From the IMG/VR virus record IMGVR_UViG_3300008050_000059, positions 1 to 50,729 of that record: a stretch of 50,729 nucleotides of DNA; one strand, given 5' to 3'. This document shows, in pieces, positions 43,201-50,624 of the stretch. The translations under genes were made by a program, and so were the position numbers. Position 1 is the stretch's first letter. The number at the start of each line of letters is the position of its first letter. This DNA comes from a virus. The notes under the pieces were generated by a model, which saw nothing but the letters and a program-made list of their open reading frames with translations, did no database searches and was not told the DNA's origin.

Positions 43201-43354
43201 ATGATTCTACTTTTATTGGCTGCATGGCTAAGCCTCGTGCAGAGCGGCCTACAATGACGGGGCCGATGGCCTCAACTGTCTTTGGGAGATACGAGTTATC
43301 AATTTCGTTAATGAAAACCCCGGGCGATACAAACTTAAAATTCTTTACTGACAT
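40271..43354 (-). CDS. Tail sheath protein B (gp18-type paralogue)
   Basis: A 1027-residue sheath subunit. The ATG at 43354 was chosen because AAGGAAA precedes it and MSVKNFKF matches the start of sheath A; in-frame starts up to 43435 would add an unrelated tail. Segments such as GPVIVGRSARGLAMQPIKV, TFEQELRDRDLDTAALQGVI and RRIDSSYGATFYPWVQTRD are nearly identical in both sheath proteins. The middle differs most. It is the first tail gene, behind a large hairpin and an ACTACTTAT element. Confidence 0.93.
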   Translation of the reverse strand: MSVKNFKFVSPGVFINEIDNSYLPKTVEAIGPVIVGRSARGLAMQPIKVESYSQFVDMFGDTVAGGSNNDVYRDGNYVSPMYGTYAAKAFLRSGVGPVTYIRLLGQQTSAGSTAGLDASAGWKTAEDLGTSNDSTGGAYGLFVCTSGSDTDCTSDGKELHLAATFYMNSGSLSLVGSVRGAGAGGGTALGMTGTLGTYNARGVVLGMDSDNLFTIEYSGSNTSSPKRVKFNFNDNSDKFIRKRFNTNPQLLTTAGAFYPAATVDDVWIGETFEQELRDRDLDTAALQGVILGIALSGSTGTGPHNMKKQASREAVAGWFIGQDLSGDPTSYIPQLQQKLFKLVGRGHGEWLHKNVKVSIEDIRQSNTNATEYGSFSVVLRSLSDTDNNVQIMERFDNCTLDPTSPSYVARKIGDQYTSWDPIGRRLKTYGDYPNNSKFVYVQVNPEVDSAATDPLYLPFGFFGPPKFTDVTGSGGTGAVLYTDYDLGSHKSFVINAQGLNPSSNVVVGHIYNKAAVNPNFDPSYPSAPWPISMAGDVREVPASDGAGGGLPAQAVTASLIFPVNRSRLSASDGGLTNTKNAYWGFSTTRVSSSTKNDNSVAAPNRLLYAGFPDDPTAGTNGAIAEFHAIDGIDSWSYVFSLDDLVSGDNGFYYQSGSRANQGLATAGIAAGSATSASWTPILDNEHNRFTAPFWGGFDGWDIQKPDPLYNEGMGSSVTEDTSYAYHTWRRAFDTAADPEYVDMNLMVAPGLTNTSLTEHMINMCEDRGDAMALVDLPSVYIPPHEKYYSDKSSRRGTTPQTAVNDLKDRRIDSSYGATFYPWVQTRDAATGRMLWIPPSVAMIGVLGSSEAKTAVWFAPAGFNRGGLTEGAAGLPITSVTERLTSRDRDLLYEAKINPIASFPNTGIVVFGQKTLQDGTSALDRINVRRLSIYLKKQISIISAQILFEQNVQATWDRFKGLVEPFLANVKTKFGITDYKLILDESTTTPDLIDQNILYAKIMVKPARAIEYIAIDFVITSTGASFDD

Positions 43355-43412
43355 GTTTTTTTTTCCTTCACTCGTTTGATGGGCACTATTGTGGTCTTTA
43401 GTGTTGTCATAA

Positions 43413-43421
43413 ATAAGTAGT
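43413..43421 (-). promoter_or_regulatory. Candidate late promoter element ACTAYTTAY
   Basis: Minus-strand ACTACTTAT lies 58 nt before the sheath B start and follows the inverted repeat at 43439-43476. Confidence 0.5.
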
Positions 43422-43438
43422 ATTTTTATGCTCAAACG

Positions 43439-43476
43439 TCATGAAGCAAATTAAGAATTTGTTTTTTGCTTCATGA
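43439..43476 (-). terminator. Inverted repeat after the neck/tail protein gene
   Basis: A perfect 12-bp stem (TCATGAAGCAAA / TTTGCTTCATGA) with a 14-nt A-T-rich loop begins 4 nt after the stop codon at 43481. No T-run follows, so it may be a weak terminator, a processing site or an mRNA 3'-end stabiliser. Confidence 0.5.
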
Positions 43477-43480
43477 ACTA

Positions 43481-44404
43481 CTATCCAAAAAAACCACCGT
43501 TGCCTGGGACCGGAGAGGTTTCTCTTGGATAGGTTAGTTCTACAACATTCTCATCGACTCTAATAATTGGTCGGTCGGCGTTTGCGCCGTCGCCTATTAG
43601 ATAGCCAAGAACCTTTATTGTGATCTCGGATGAAAACATTCGCATATCTTCCCCTAAATTACCAATGTTGTTGTTATGTGTAAAGCTATCTTGTATGAAG
43701 GCCTCATACATGTGACCGTCTCTTTTCATAACAAATGAGTTTATTTGGCCCGGGCGAGTAATGAACGGCGTCATCAGACTGTTCATCTGTTGTTGGTATT
43801 CAGACTTAATCGTGATCTTATAATCTACATTGATATATACCGGAATCGGTATCGACAATGATTGTATCACAATCTTCTTATTCACTCTGGGGGAATTAAG
43901 CTGTTTTTTTGTTCCCAGGTTGTTTCTTGTGGTGTTAGCAACCGCAAAATTCCTTGTTTTATCTTCTTTTATCTTTTTGGCGATTACCATCCTTCCTGAT
44001 CTTCCATCTTTCTCGCTCGAATAAATATGGGCTTGAAATCCACCCTTTCTCGTTGGGTCTTTGGTAATTCCAGTTCTCTCTATACTTATTAAAGGTAATT
44101 TCAGGGCGCCGCCATTGTCGCGAAGCTCTTTCTCGTTCTTTATTTGAAATGCCCTCTCTGGCGCCTGCCAAACTACTGGTACGGCTGTGAAGCCTTCGTT
44201 TGTTGTGGTGCTGAGGTCTAAGTCTTCCTTTAGCCACGACACTATCGCGTAATCTATTGTCTCTATGCTTGAAGCTAACATACCCAATTCTTTTAGAGTA
44301 TGTTCAGAGCTACCTTCTGGCAGCATCGCAAAGTCAAAGTTATCAGGTAGCATCAAATAAGCCCTTTCTTGCCCTGCGGCATCTTGCAGATATTTCAAAA
44401 CCAT
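43481..44404 (-). CDS. Neck/tail completion virion protein
   Basis: A 307-residue protein. The ATG at 44404 was preferred over a TTG five codons upstream. The body is beta-rich with FTAVPVVWQAPERAFQIKN, IERTGITKDPTRKGGF, SIPIPVYINVDYKITI and EYQQQMNSLMTPFI. Its position before the sheath gene matches T4 gp3/gp15, the tube and sheath terminators, but the family is not certain. It overlaps the upstream gene by 62 nt. Confidence 0.6.
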   Translation of the reverse strand: MVLKYLQDAAGQERAYLMLPDNFDFAMLPEGSSEHTLKELGMLASSIETIDYAIVSWLKEDLDLSTTTNEGFTAVPVVWQAPERAFQIKNEKELRDNGGALKLPLISIERTGITKDPTRKGGFQAHIYSSEKDGRSGRMVIAKKIKEDKTRNFAVANTTRNNLGTKKQLNSPRVNKKIVIQSLSIPIPVYINVDYKITIKSEYQQQMNSLMTPFITRPGQINSFVMKRDGHMYEAFIQDSFTHNNNIGNLGEDMRMFSSEITIKVLGYLIGDGANADRPIIRVDENVVELTYPRETSPVPGNGGFFG

Positions 44405-44831
44405 GTTCAACTTGACCAAATAGTTTTTTCTTCTCTTGTAGTTTAACTATCTCGTAATAATGTTCTCCGTACAAAACAAAGTCACCTTCGCGAACATATA
44501 AGTCTTGATCTTCTTCTAATCTGCGTCTGTGGAAGTGTACATTTATCTCCCATGTCTTGTCAATGCCGGCACTTTCCATATATTCGGTGGAATAATCAGT
44601 AAATTCTACCATTGCATATACTCTAACTGGTGGGAGGTAGGTTTTATTTATTGCCTCTCCGTATAGGTCATGAAAATTGGTTGTTTCCATATCTATCGGA
44701 TAATAAAGCAATTGCTGGCCGATGACCTTCTCAATAAGTTCATCATTGACTTGTTTTACTAGATCTCGCTCTTTCTTACCTAGGAATAATGGGGGCGGCG
44801 GTGCTTCTGGTTTTTTCCAATTGTTTGCCAT
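44343..44831 (-). CDS. Neck-region virion protein of unknown type
   Basis: A 162-residue protein between the gp13-like neck gene and the tail completion gene. After a Pro-rich start and a helix (KERDLVKQVNDELIEKVIG), the C-terminal two thirds are beta-rich (WEINVHFHRR, GDFVLYGEHYYEIVKL). The order suggests a gp14-like neck or head completion role, but no family motif proves it. The ATG lies 6 nt after the upstream stop, with GGGATAA overlapping that stop. Confidence 0.6.
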   Translation of the reverse strand: MANNWKKPEAPPPPLFLGKKERDLVKQVNDELIEKVIGQQLLYYPIDMETTNFHDLYGEAINKTYLPPVRVYAMVEFTDYSTEYMESAGIDKTWEINVHFHRRRLEEDQDLYVREGDFVLYGEHYYEIVKLQEKKKLFGQVEHGFEISARCRRARKGLFDAT

Positions 44832-44837
44832 GGCTTA

Positions 44838-46133
44838 TTATCCCACAAATATCGGCAGTGGTGCTCGTCTCAAGGTTTCTTCTACTGCGGTCACCTTTTC
44901 TGAATCTGTTTTCGCGAGGGCCACATATTCCATTTCTTTAAGCATCTCTGTTAGTTTGTCTCTCAAATTCGCTTGCTCTTCTTTTGCTTGAGCCAGGAGA
45001 TCTGAGTGATTCAAGGTGACACTCTCTCCTGGAATTGGGATCGTTGTGAATTTACCTCTGATTTGGCCTAGCATCTCTTTACACAGAGCTAACGCAAATT
45101 TTCTAATCCATTGCTTACCAATTGCATTAATATTCTTATATGGTAAATTGCCAATTGGTAAAGTATTCATGTTATTGACGCCATTCACACCGGTGTCATA
45201 ATTATCGTCTGAGTCCCACGCATTTCCATTAATATAGAAATTAAACCACATGCGATCTGCTTGATTCATCCCCCAATCACTTGGCGTTGGGTACAACCTA
45301 ACACGATTATTAATTATTTCATAAGAATACATCGATGTTCTTGTATAAATGCTATCTTCATACATAATGGCCTGAAGCTTATTCTGCCACGTGGGAACTA
45401 GTTCAAATGTGGAGTCATCCGCAAATTGTCCGTATGTCGACATATTTCCTACAACTCCAATTCCTCCATAATAGCCGTAAAATCGCCACATGGCACGTGG
45501 TGACTTGAAAAACACCTTGTTAATCACTATTCTCTGGTCGTCATTGACTTTATCCTCGAAATCAACTTTATTACCACCATCATCTAGGCCGGTTTTTGAT
45601 GCTGCTTGAATTATTTCCTGAAGATCATAGTCTTGCTGGTTATGGACTATAGCGAATGAACCAGAATACTGTCTAACTGTACCACCTTGGCCGGTTGATG
45701 AAATAAGTCCATCCCCCACCTTCTTGGAGTATTCGAACTTAAATCTTGGATATTTAAGTTCTACGCTGAAGTCTCCTAAGCTCGATGAGAAATCGCTCTC
45801 CTTCATATTGCCGTAGTGGTCAAAAGTGCCTGTGGTGTTACCTAGGGCGTCTGAAAGCATGTTTTTGCTTTGGTGCAGATTGACGATGTATGAATACTCT
45901 AGAACAGCTTCTTCGTACGCCGCATATACATTTGCAGGCGTCAGTTCGATATCAACAACGTCGCCGCCTAGTTTTTTATATACATATGCAACCTGTAGGG
46001 CGGCGCCAGTCAAGAAATCTACTGATCCCGTATACATTCCAAACGGCAATGAGCCTGAAACTGCTGCTGCACTTCCTGTTGAAGTTAGTGTAATAGCACT
46101 ATTCTTAGACTTTGGGCTGAGGTTAGTAGGCAC
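44838..46133 (-). CDS. Neck protein, gp13-like
   Basis: A 431-residue head-neck connector. The C-terminal half carries the pattern of T4-type gp13 proteins: WIRKFALALCKEMLGQIRGK, then IPIPGESVTLNHSDLL, and the end PLPIFVG. The middle has long aromatic beta segments (MWRFYGYYGGIGVVGN, DRMWFNFYIN). It is longer than T4 gp13 (309 residues). AGGAGGG lies just before the ATG and ACTATTTAT 18 nt upstream. Confidence 0.75.
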   Translation of the reverse strand: MPTNLSPKSKNSAITLTSTGSAAAVSGSLPFGMYTGSVDFLTGAALQVAYVYKKLGGDVVDIELTPANVYAAYEEAVLEYSYIVNLHQSKNMLSDALGNTTGTFDHYGNMKESDFSSSLGDFSVELKYPRFKFEYSKKVGDGLISSTGQGGTVRQYSGSFAIVHNQQDYDLQEIIQAASKTGLDDGGNKVDFEDKVNDDQRIVINKVFFKSPRAMWRFYGYYGGIGVVGNMSTYGQFADDSTFELVPTWQNKLQAIMYEDSIYTRTSMYSYEIINNRVRLYPTPSDWGMNQADRMWFNFYINGNAWDSDDNYDTGVNGVNNMNTLPIGNLPYKNINAIGKQWIRKFALALCKEMLGQIRGKFTTIPIPGESVTLNHSDLLAQAKEEQANLRDKLTEMLKEMEYVALAKTDSEKVTAVEETLRRAPLPIFVG

Positions 46134-46151
46134 GCATGTTCCCTCCTAGGA

Positions 46152-46160
46152 ATAAATAGT
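46152..46160 (-). promoter_or_regulatory. Candidate late promoter element ACTAYTTAY
   Basis: Minus-strand ACTATTTAT lies 18 nt before the gp13-like start, the shortest distance of the seven copies. If it is a -10 element the leader would be only about 10 nt. Confidence 0.4.
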
Positions 46161-46187
46161 AAAGACGCTTACAAAACTCGAATCAAT

Positions 46188-46211
46188 CAGCATAAACGTT
46201 TATTTTATGCG
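46188..46211 (-). terminator. Weak hairpin after the H1-tail-like gene
   Basis: Minus-strand stem GCATAAA / TTTATGC (7 bp, A-T-rich) begins at the stop codon of the gene at 46205-46555. No real T-run follows, so termination would be weak. Confidence 0.3.
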
Positions 46212-46555
46212 TTTCGTGAAATTGTTTTGGATTTTGTGGTGCTTCTGCGTGTCTTCTTCTTGGGCGCCTTGGCTTTTTTAGTGATTGGCGCTTTAGCTGC
46301 TTTCTCCGGAGCCGGTGCTGATTCTGCCGCGGCAAGTGTAGCAGTTACAGCGGCAGTGTCTGTGACAGCCGTTGGTGCTGCCTTGATCACTGGGATATCA
46401 ATCTCCGGTGGTGGTGTTACTACAGTCGATTCAGTGACTGGAGCGGCGGTTGTTATTGCATCCTCGGTTTTCATGACGTATTTCATGCGGGGGTGGTTAC
46501 TGTACTTAGCGCTGAATTTCTTCTTTGATGAGAGCATTCTTCTTTTCTTTCCCAT
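46205..46555 (-). CDS. Basic virion-block protein with histone H1-like tail
   Basis: A 116-residue low-complexity protein. The first 27 residues are basic (KKRRMLSSKKKFSAKYSNH). Residues about 35-80 are Ala/Thr/Val/Pro-rich, and the last 35 are Lys/Ala/Pro-rich (KAAKAPITKKAKAPKKKTR), like the C-terminal tail of histone H1. It lies between a decoration-like gene and the neck genes, with its own late-type element, so it may be a DNA-binding or capsid-internal protein. No family assigned. Confidence 0.6.
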   Translation of the reverse strand: MGKKRRMLSSKKKFSAKYSNHPRMKYVMKTEDAITTAAPVTESTVVTPPPEIDIPVIKAAPTAVTDTAAVTATLAAAESAPAPEKAAKAPITKKAKAPKKKTRRSTTKSKTISRNA

Positions 46556-46582
46556 GTGGAACTCCTTGTGTTTTGTCCATTA

Positions 46583-46591
46583 ATAAGTAGT
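46583..46591 (-). promoter_or_regulatory. Candidate late promoter element ACTAYTTAY
   Basis: Minus-strand ACTACTTAT lies after the terminator at 46658-46691 and 27 nt before the ATG of the basic protein. Confidence 0.5.
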
Positions 46592-46657
46592 TTTAAAATA
46601 ACAAAACGAAAATCTCAAAAATTGGAGGCGAAAAAAATTTAGGAGATCGACATTTTC

Positions 46658-46691
46658 AAAAAAATCCCCCCAACCCAAAAGGGAAGGGGGG
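46658..46691 (-). terminator. Rho-independent terminator after the decoration-like gene
   Basis: Minus-strand stem CCCCCC-TT-CCC / GGG-TT-GGGGGG with loop TTTT is followed by ATTTTTTT. It lies 35 nt after the stop codon at 46726. The T-run direction shows that it acts on leftward transcripts. Confidence 0.88.
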
Positions 46692-46725
46692 AAAACATAA
46701 GTTTATATTTTAACTGTATTAAATT

Positions 46726-47184
46726 TTAGCTATCGCTAAAAACAATACCATTAGTTTTAGCAGTGGACATACCGCTGACAAGCCACACAGTGCCATCCGA
46801 GACAAGATCGATGTAGTCACCTGCCAAAACGGCAGTTCCAAAAGTAGCTACAATATTGCTGCTACCATTAGCCGCGTTTCCGTGGTTAGAGTCCAATGAA
46901 ACCGCTCCCCCGGCCATGTAATCCCCGGCCACTGCAGTTACCGTGCAAACGGCTGTAGAATAATCTGCCGTTTGAATGATCTTAAATGACATCCCAGCAG
47001 TGGCTGCAGGAAGGGTGATATCCACCCCGTTTTGTCCCATCAGAATAACTTTGCCGCTATCCGATGTAGTTAATGTTGTATCCGAAGTTACGGATTTAGT
47101 CGCCACCTTGACGTGGAATAACTCGTTTTGATTTTCGTTAATCAGGCTACGAATTCGTGCCCAACCTACTCTTTTGGTTCCCAT
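46726..47184 (-). CDS. Head decoration/fibre-like virion protein
   Basis: A 152-residue protein. A helical anchor (RVGWARIRSLINENQNELF, 5-23) is followed by a beta-rich domain with TTSDSGKVILMGQNGVDITL and the end DYIDLVSDGTVWLVSG, a pattern common in phage head fibres and decoration proteins. It follows the major capsid gene, as decoration proteins often do. It has its own late-type element upstream and a strong terminator downstream, which suits a protein needed in many copies. AAGGAGA precedes the ATG. Confidence 0.7.
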   Translation of the reverse strand: MGTKRVGWARIRSLINENQNELFHVKVATKSVTSDTTLTTSDSGKVILMGQNGVDITLPAATAGMSFKIIQTADYSTAVCTVTAVAGDYMAGGAVSLDSNHGNAANGSSNIVATFGTAVLAGDYIDLVSDGTVWLVSGMSTAKTNGIVFSDS

Positions 47185-47248
47185 AATATATTTCTCCTTA
47201 TATGAATATTAATTAGGTCAATTAACGAAGGGATTTCTCCCCTCGCCT

Positions 47249-47257
47249 ATAAGTAGT
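47249..47257 (-). promoter_or_regulatory. Candidate late promoter element ACTAYTTAY
   Basis: Minus-strand ACTACTTAT lies 30 nt after the hairpin at 47288-47315 and 64 nt before the ATG of the decoration-like gene. Confidence 0.5.
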
Positions 47258-47287
47258 CCTCCCCAAAATGAAAGCGTATGATAAATG

Positions 47288-47315
47288 AAAGCCCCCGTTA
47301 AAAAACGGGGGCTTT
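47288..47315 (-). terminator. Hairpin after the major capsid gene
   Basis: A perfect 12-bp stem (AAAGCCCCCGTT / AACGGGGGCTTT, 4-nt loop) lies 28 nt after the capsid stop. Only a short T stretch follows, so readthrough may occur; the strong stem could also protect the capsid mRNA 3' end. Confidence 0.75.
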
Positions 47316-47343
47316 GCATTATAGTAGGTTACTAAGCTATTGT

Positions 47344-49137
47344 TTAGCCAGTAGCACCGGCTTCACCAAGTAGTCCGCGGACAATAACGAGGCCGTAAAG
47401 GTCAGGACGCACCATCTTCTTGGCATAACGCGTCATGACTCCCTTACGGGGCACGAAGTCTTCAGGTCCGAAGATTGTGGGCGTAGTTTGTAGCGGCACA
47501 TAGGGTGCATATACATAACCAGATTCAAGGAAACTTGAACCTCTACGACCAACAAGGATCACGTTGCGAAGGAAGTACGGATCAACAATGACATCGAACT
47601 TCTTGCTAAGCGAACCAGTCTTCACTGCACCAACAGAACCCTTCTCATCATCATGTGTGACGGAAGCTCTGAAGCCGGCTGTGAATTCTAGGATGTTAGC
47701 AACTTCGGGAGAGCATACAATGAAGTTAGCTCCGCCGCGAAGGGTCTTGCGGTGAATCTGAGCAGAAACATCGTTGATTGTCTCAACGAGAGTCTCATAC
47801 CATTCACTCACAGTACCAGTGAAGTCGGGAGCCGCTGAGGACGCACCGATTTCTGCACCTGTTGTGCGATTAACAAACAGACCTGGAGAACGAGCCCAGT
47901 AGTATGTTGCAGCTGTTGCACCATTTACTAGGTCAGATAGGATCTCGCGATCAATCTCAAGAGCGATTTGCTCAGAGAGAATGCTTGTAAGCTCAACCTC
48001 GGCATCAAGGTTGTGGTAGGCGTTAAGGTCTTGACCTAACTCCGGTGTCCACTTAGCCTTGAGCTTCTTGGTTTGCGCTGTAATCGCAATACTATCGACC
48101 TTGATGTCGATCTCTGGGATATTCTTCTCTGCTTCGAGACCCCACTCAGCTTGACCAACAACACCACCTAGAGCGCTAGCGTTAGTTAGATCATCTGTTT
48201 GGGCCCAGGAAACCGTGTTTAGGGCTGAGGTAAGCTGAGACAGAACAAGAACGCCCTGTCCCGTTGCATCCACTGCGTCAGTGCTGGCTGCTCCATCAAC
48301 ACCAACACCAACAAAAGTCAATTCTAGACGTGTGCCGGCTGCATTTTTGCGAGTTTGGCGGCGTACCAAGCGAGCCATGGGGGCGCCGGCTTTGTCTTCC
48401 AAAATACCATTGCCTTCGCTACTGGAGACGTTGAATGACTGTGGCCCCTGTGTATTAACCTGATCTAGACCAGATATCAACACCGACACTACTGTAGCCA
48501 CCGTTGAGCCAGAGACAAAGTCTGCGTCATAACGTGTTGCCTTGGTGACCGCTGTGTTCCACCCAAAGACGCCGTTTTGGACAGCTTGTGGTGTTAAAGT
48601 TATAGCGCTGGCAAGAGCTGAACCAGTCGGAGAGGAATAACCGTTATTAAGGTTATATCCGCCGCCGGCGTCACCCAGCTGTTGAGCCAGATCGATACCA
48701 TCGGCGATTCCCTTACCAACTTGGTTTCCACCATACAACGAACTAGATAGATCGTATCCTAGGCGAGATTCTGTCGTAGGGAAATCACCTGATTCCTGGC
48801 TGACTGTGAAGTCGAGGAAGAAGATGAGGCCGGATGGCAGACTCATCGGCTGAACACTAACGAGATCGTTAGCGATAAGACCTGCGAAAACACGACGAAC
48901 AATCGGGAATGCAACGGCCGCAAAGCCCTCAACATCTCCACCTGCCATCGATGAACTTTCACGTAGAAGCTCTTTAGCTTGGTTCTCAAGCAAACGAGCC
49001 ATAGTTTGACGGGAGCGATCCTTATCTATTCCTTCGAGTAGACCGGTCTTTTCCCATTTTTGTAATAAAGCATGACCTTCGGCACGGACATCACGATTGA
49101 TGACACCTTCAGTCAGCCTTTCAATAATACTAGACAT
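47344..49137 (-). CDS. Major capsid protein (gp23-type, HK97 fold)
   Basis: A 597-residue capsid protein. FPIVRRVFAGLIANDLVSVQPM matches the T4 gp23 region ending VQPM, and LPSGLIFFLDF follows as in gp23. The N-terminal 60 residues are a charged helical region ending LLRE, a match to the T4 prohead protease site (I/L-x-E), so cleavage after E60 is likely. T4 gp23 is 521 residues. The scaffold gene directly upstream and the T4 gene order support the call. AAGGAGG lies just before the ATG. Confidence 0.92.
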   Translation of the reverse strand: MSSIIERLTEGVINRDVRAEGHALLQKWEKTGLLEGIDKDRSRQTMARLLENQAKELLRESSSMAGGDVEGFAAVAFPIVRRVFAGLIANDLVSVQPMSLPSGLIFFLDFTVSQESGDFPTTESRLGYDLSSSLYGGNQVGKGIADGIDLAQQLGDAGGGYNLNNGYSSPTGSALASAITLTPQAVQNGVFGWNTAVTKATRYDADFVSGSTVATVVSVLISGLDQVNTQGPQSFNVSSSEGNGILEDKAGAPMARLVRRQTRKNAAGTRLELTFVGVGVDGAASTDAVDATGQGVLVLSQLTSALNTVSWAQTDDLTNASALGGVVGQAEWGLEAEKNIPEIDIKVDSIAITAQTKKLKAKWTPELGQDLNAYHNLDAEVELTSILSEQIALEIDREILSDLVNGATAATYYWARSPGLFVNRTTGAEIGASSAAPDFTGTVSEWYETLVETINDVSAQIHRKTLRGGANFIVCSPEVANILEFTAGFRASVTHDDEKGSVGAVKTGSLSKKFDVIVDPYFLRNVILVGRRGSSFLESGYVYAPYVPLQTTPTIFGPEDFVPRKGVMTRYAKKMVRPDLYGLVIVRGLLGEAGATG

Positions 49138-49163
49138 TTAAAATTACCTCCTTATATTTATAG

Positions 49164-50264
49164 TTATTTTATTCCAGCTAGTCTCTTCATCCTCTCTTGG
49201 AGAGGATCAGAGGGTGCGCTCTCTTGACGAGTCGCACGTAACATAGTAGAACGTTTTGATATTGCTTCGCTCAGTGATTGTGGTCGCCTCTCTGTAGGAG
49301 ATGACTCCACTGTGCTTTGAAGTGTTTCAAATACTGTCCTTGCTTCTGCTACTGAACCGACGCTAGAAATCGCTTCGACAATTTTATCTTTTTGTCGCTC
49401 ATTTAGGGAGGTATTTCGTAAAATACGGTTCGTGTAAAGCAAGCGAGCATTAGAAAGATTTACATCTTGTAATCCTTCCTGTAACTCTTGTACTGCTTGC
49501 TTATACTTTGTGTTTTGCTCTTTGACTTGGTTATTTTCAAAAACCAACTCTTCTTGAGCTTTCTTCAAATCTTTTAAATCTTGTGCGAGATCGGTGGAAC
49601 GGCGGTGTGCTAGCTCCTTCTCCATTTCCCACTTGACACTTTCTGCTGGGCGGCCGGCCCAGCCAGATAGGTCTGCACCCATATCAACTGTGAGCTTCTC
49701 TACGATTGCATTTGTCAAATCGTCGATACGGAGAGCTTCTGTTTGTGTATCGTCTTCTTCAGTCACGGTCTCCTCGGATATTTCTTCTTCTTGTACTTCT
49801 TCGGTAGATTCTTCGACAACTTCATCGTCTTCAGACATAATGTTTTGAATGTCTTCTTCGGTAAGCTCGATCTCTTCTTCATTGACCGCGGCATCCAGTT
49901 CTTTGAGTGCTTCTTGTAGGGCACCCAGATTAATTTCTACTTCGTTGCTATCGCCGACATTAGAGAATTTGTCCAAGTGCTCTCCAGTGTGGGCAGATAA
50001 ACCATCGGTTGCTGATAGTTCGACGTCATTCTCGGTGATATCTTCAGATGTGACTTCAGGGGCGCCCAGATCATCAGATGGCATGCCGATGTCGGCCACT
50101 GGCTCTTCTATGTCCAGCATTGGCTCCTCAAGTTCAATTAATTTATCTAATGTTTCGCGTACTTCGTTAGAATACTTTTCTATAATCGATGATTCTGCGT
50201 TTTTTAGAGCCGCCTCTCTCAAGGCCCGGGCATCTACAATCGCCTCTTTAAGCAAGCTAGACAT
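49164..50264 (-). CDS. Prohead scaffold (core) protein, gp22-like
   Basis: A 366-residue acidic protein directly before the major capsid gene, as in T4 gene 22-23. Residues 1-45 are helical, 50-175 are strongly acidic with Glu/Asp/Val repeats, and about 225-290 form a coiled coil (LKDLKKAQEELVFENNQV). The basic end (RMKRLAGIK) is typical of scaffold C-termini that bind capsid. Several L-x-E sites could be cut by the prohead protease, which is not in this window. GGAGTT lies 11 nt before the ATG. Confidence 0.82.
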   Translation of the reverse strand: MSSLLKEAIVDARALREAALKNAESSIIEKYSNEVRETLDKLIELEEPMLDIEEPVADIGMPSDDLGAPEVTSEDITENDVELSATDGLSAHTGEHLDKFSNVGDSNEVEINLGALQEALKELDAAVNEEEIELTEEDIQNIMSEDDEVVEESTEEVQEEEISEETVTEEDDTQTEALRIDDLTNAIVEKLTVDMGADLSGWAGRPAESVKWEMEKELAHRRSTDLAQDLKDLKKAQEELVFENNQVKEQNTKYKQAVQELQEGLQDVNLSNARLLYTNRILRNTSLNERQKDKIVEAISSVGSVAEARTVFETLQSTVESSPTERRPQSLSEAISKRSTMLRATRQESAPSDPLQERMKRLAGIK

Positions 50265-50299
50265 AAATAAAATAACTCCTGAAATAATAGTGTTGCAAA

Positions 50300-50308
50300 A
50301 TAAATAGT
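50300..50308 (-). promoter_or_regulatory. Candidate late promoter element ACTAYTTAY
   Basis: Minus-strand ACTATTTAT lies 35 nt before the scaffold ATG and downstream of the weak hairpin at 50388-50412. It could drive scaffold and capsid expression. Confidence 0.5.
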
Positions 50309-50387
50309 ATTATTGTGATAGAAAACCCATTTATATTCTGCAGATTGTGTTGTGTTTGTGTTTAGTTGGGTTCTTTTTACCAAAATT

Positions 50388-50412
50388 CAAGCCCGATCTG
50401 TCACTGGGCTCG
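50388..50412 (-). terminator. Weak terminator-like hairpin before the scaffold gene
   Basis: Minus-strand stem CGAGCCC / GGGCTTG (7 bp with one G-T pair, 11-nt loop) followed by AATTTTG. The stem is modest and the T-run short. Confidence 0.4.
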
Positions 50413-50516
50413 GTGTTACCATGGTGTATCTGGCTATTCTGCATATATAGTTTCTTTAAAGTATAATCTATTCAGATAGCGTTGAATGGATAAGTTACCG
50501 ATTCTCATAAAGAGGG

Positions 50517-50624
50517 GTGTCTCCATTATTCGCAATGATTGTAGCAACACCGGACGCATCAACTGTGATACTATCACCCCCTCACACAGTCATGGTGTCC
50601 GATGATGCTATTAAACCATTTAAA
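50517..50624 (-). pseudogene. Remnant of a fibre/decoration-type gene with an in-frame stop
   Basis: One minus-strand frame reads as plausible virion protein on both sides of a TGA: LNLNGLIASSDTMTV, stop, then GGDSITVDASGVATI and IANNGDTPLYENR before a TAA near 50500-50520. There is no start codon with a ribosome-binding site in front of it. The composition resembles the fibre-like genes nearby. It could be a decayed gene piece or a sequencing error in a G-rich run. Boundaries are approximate. Confidence 0.4.

Noticed and set aside
43355-43435. 27-residue upstream extension of sheath B
   Set aside because: The internal ATG at 43354 has AAGGAAA before it and matches the start of sheath A; the extension runs through the leader and the late-type element.
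49155-49162. TATAAATA before the major capsid gene, identical to the T4 late box
   Set aside because: It lies directly against the ribosome-binding site, so a transcript starting 6 nt downstream would lose part of AAGGAGG. No second clear TATAAATA was seen before other virion genes.
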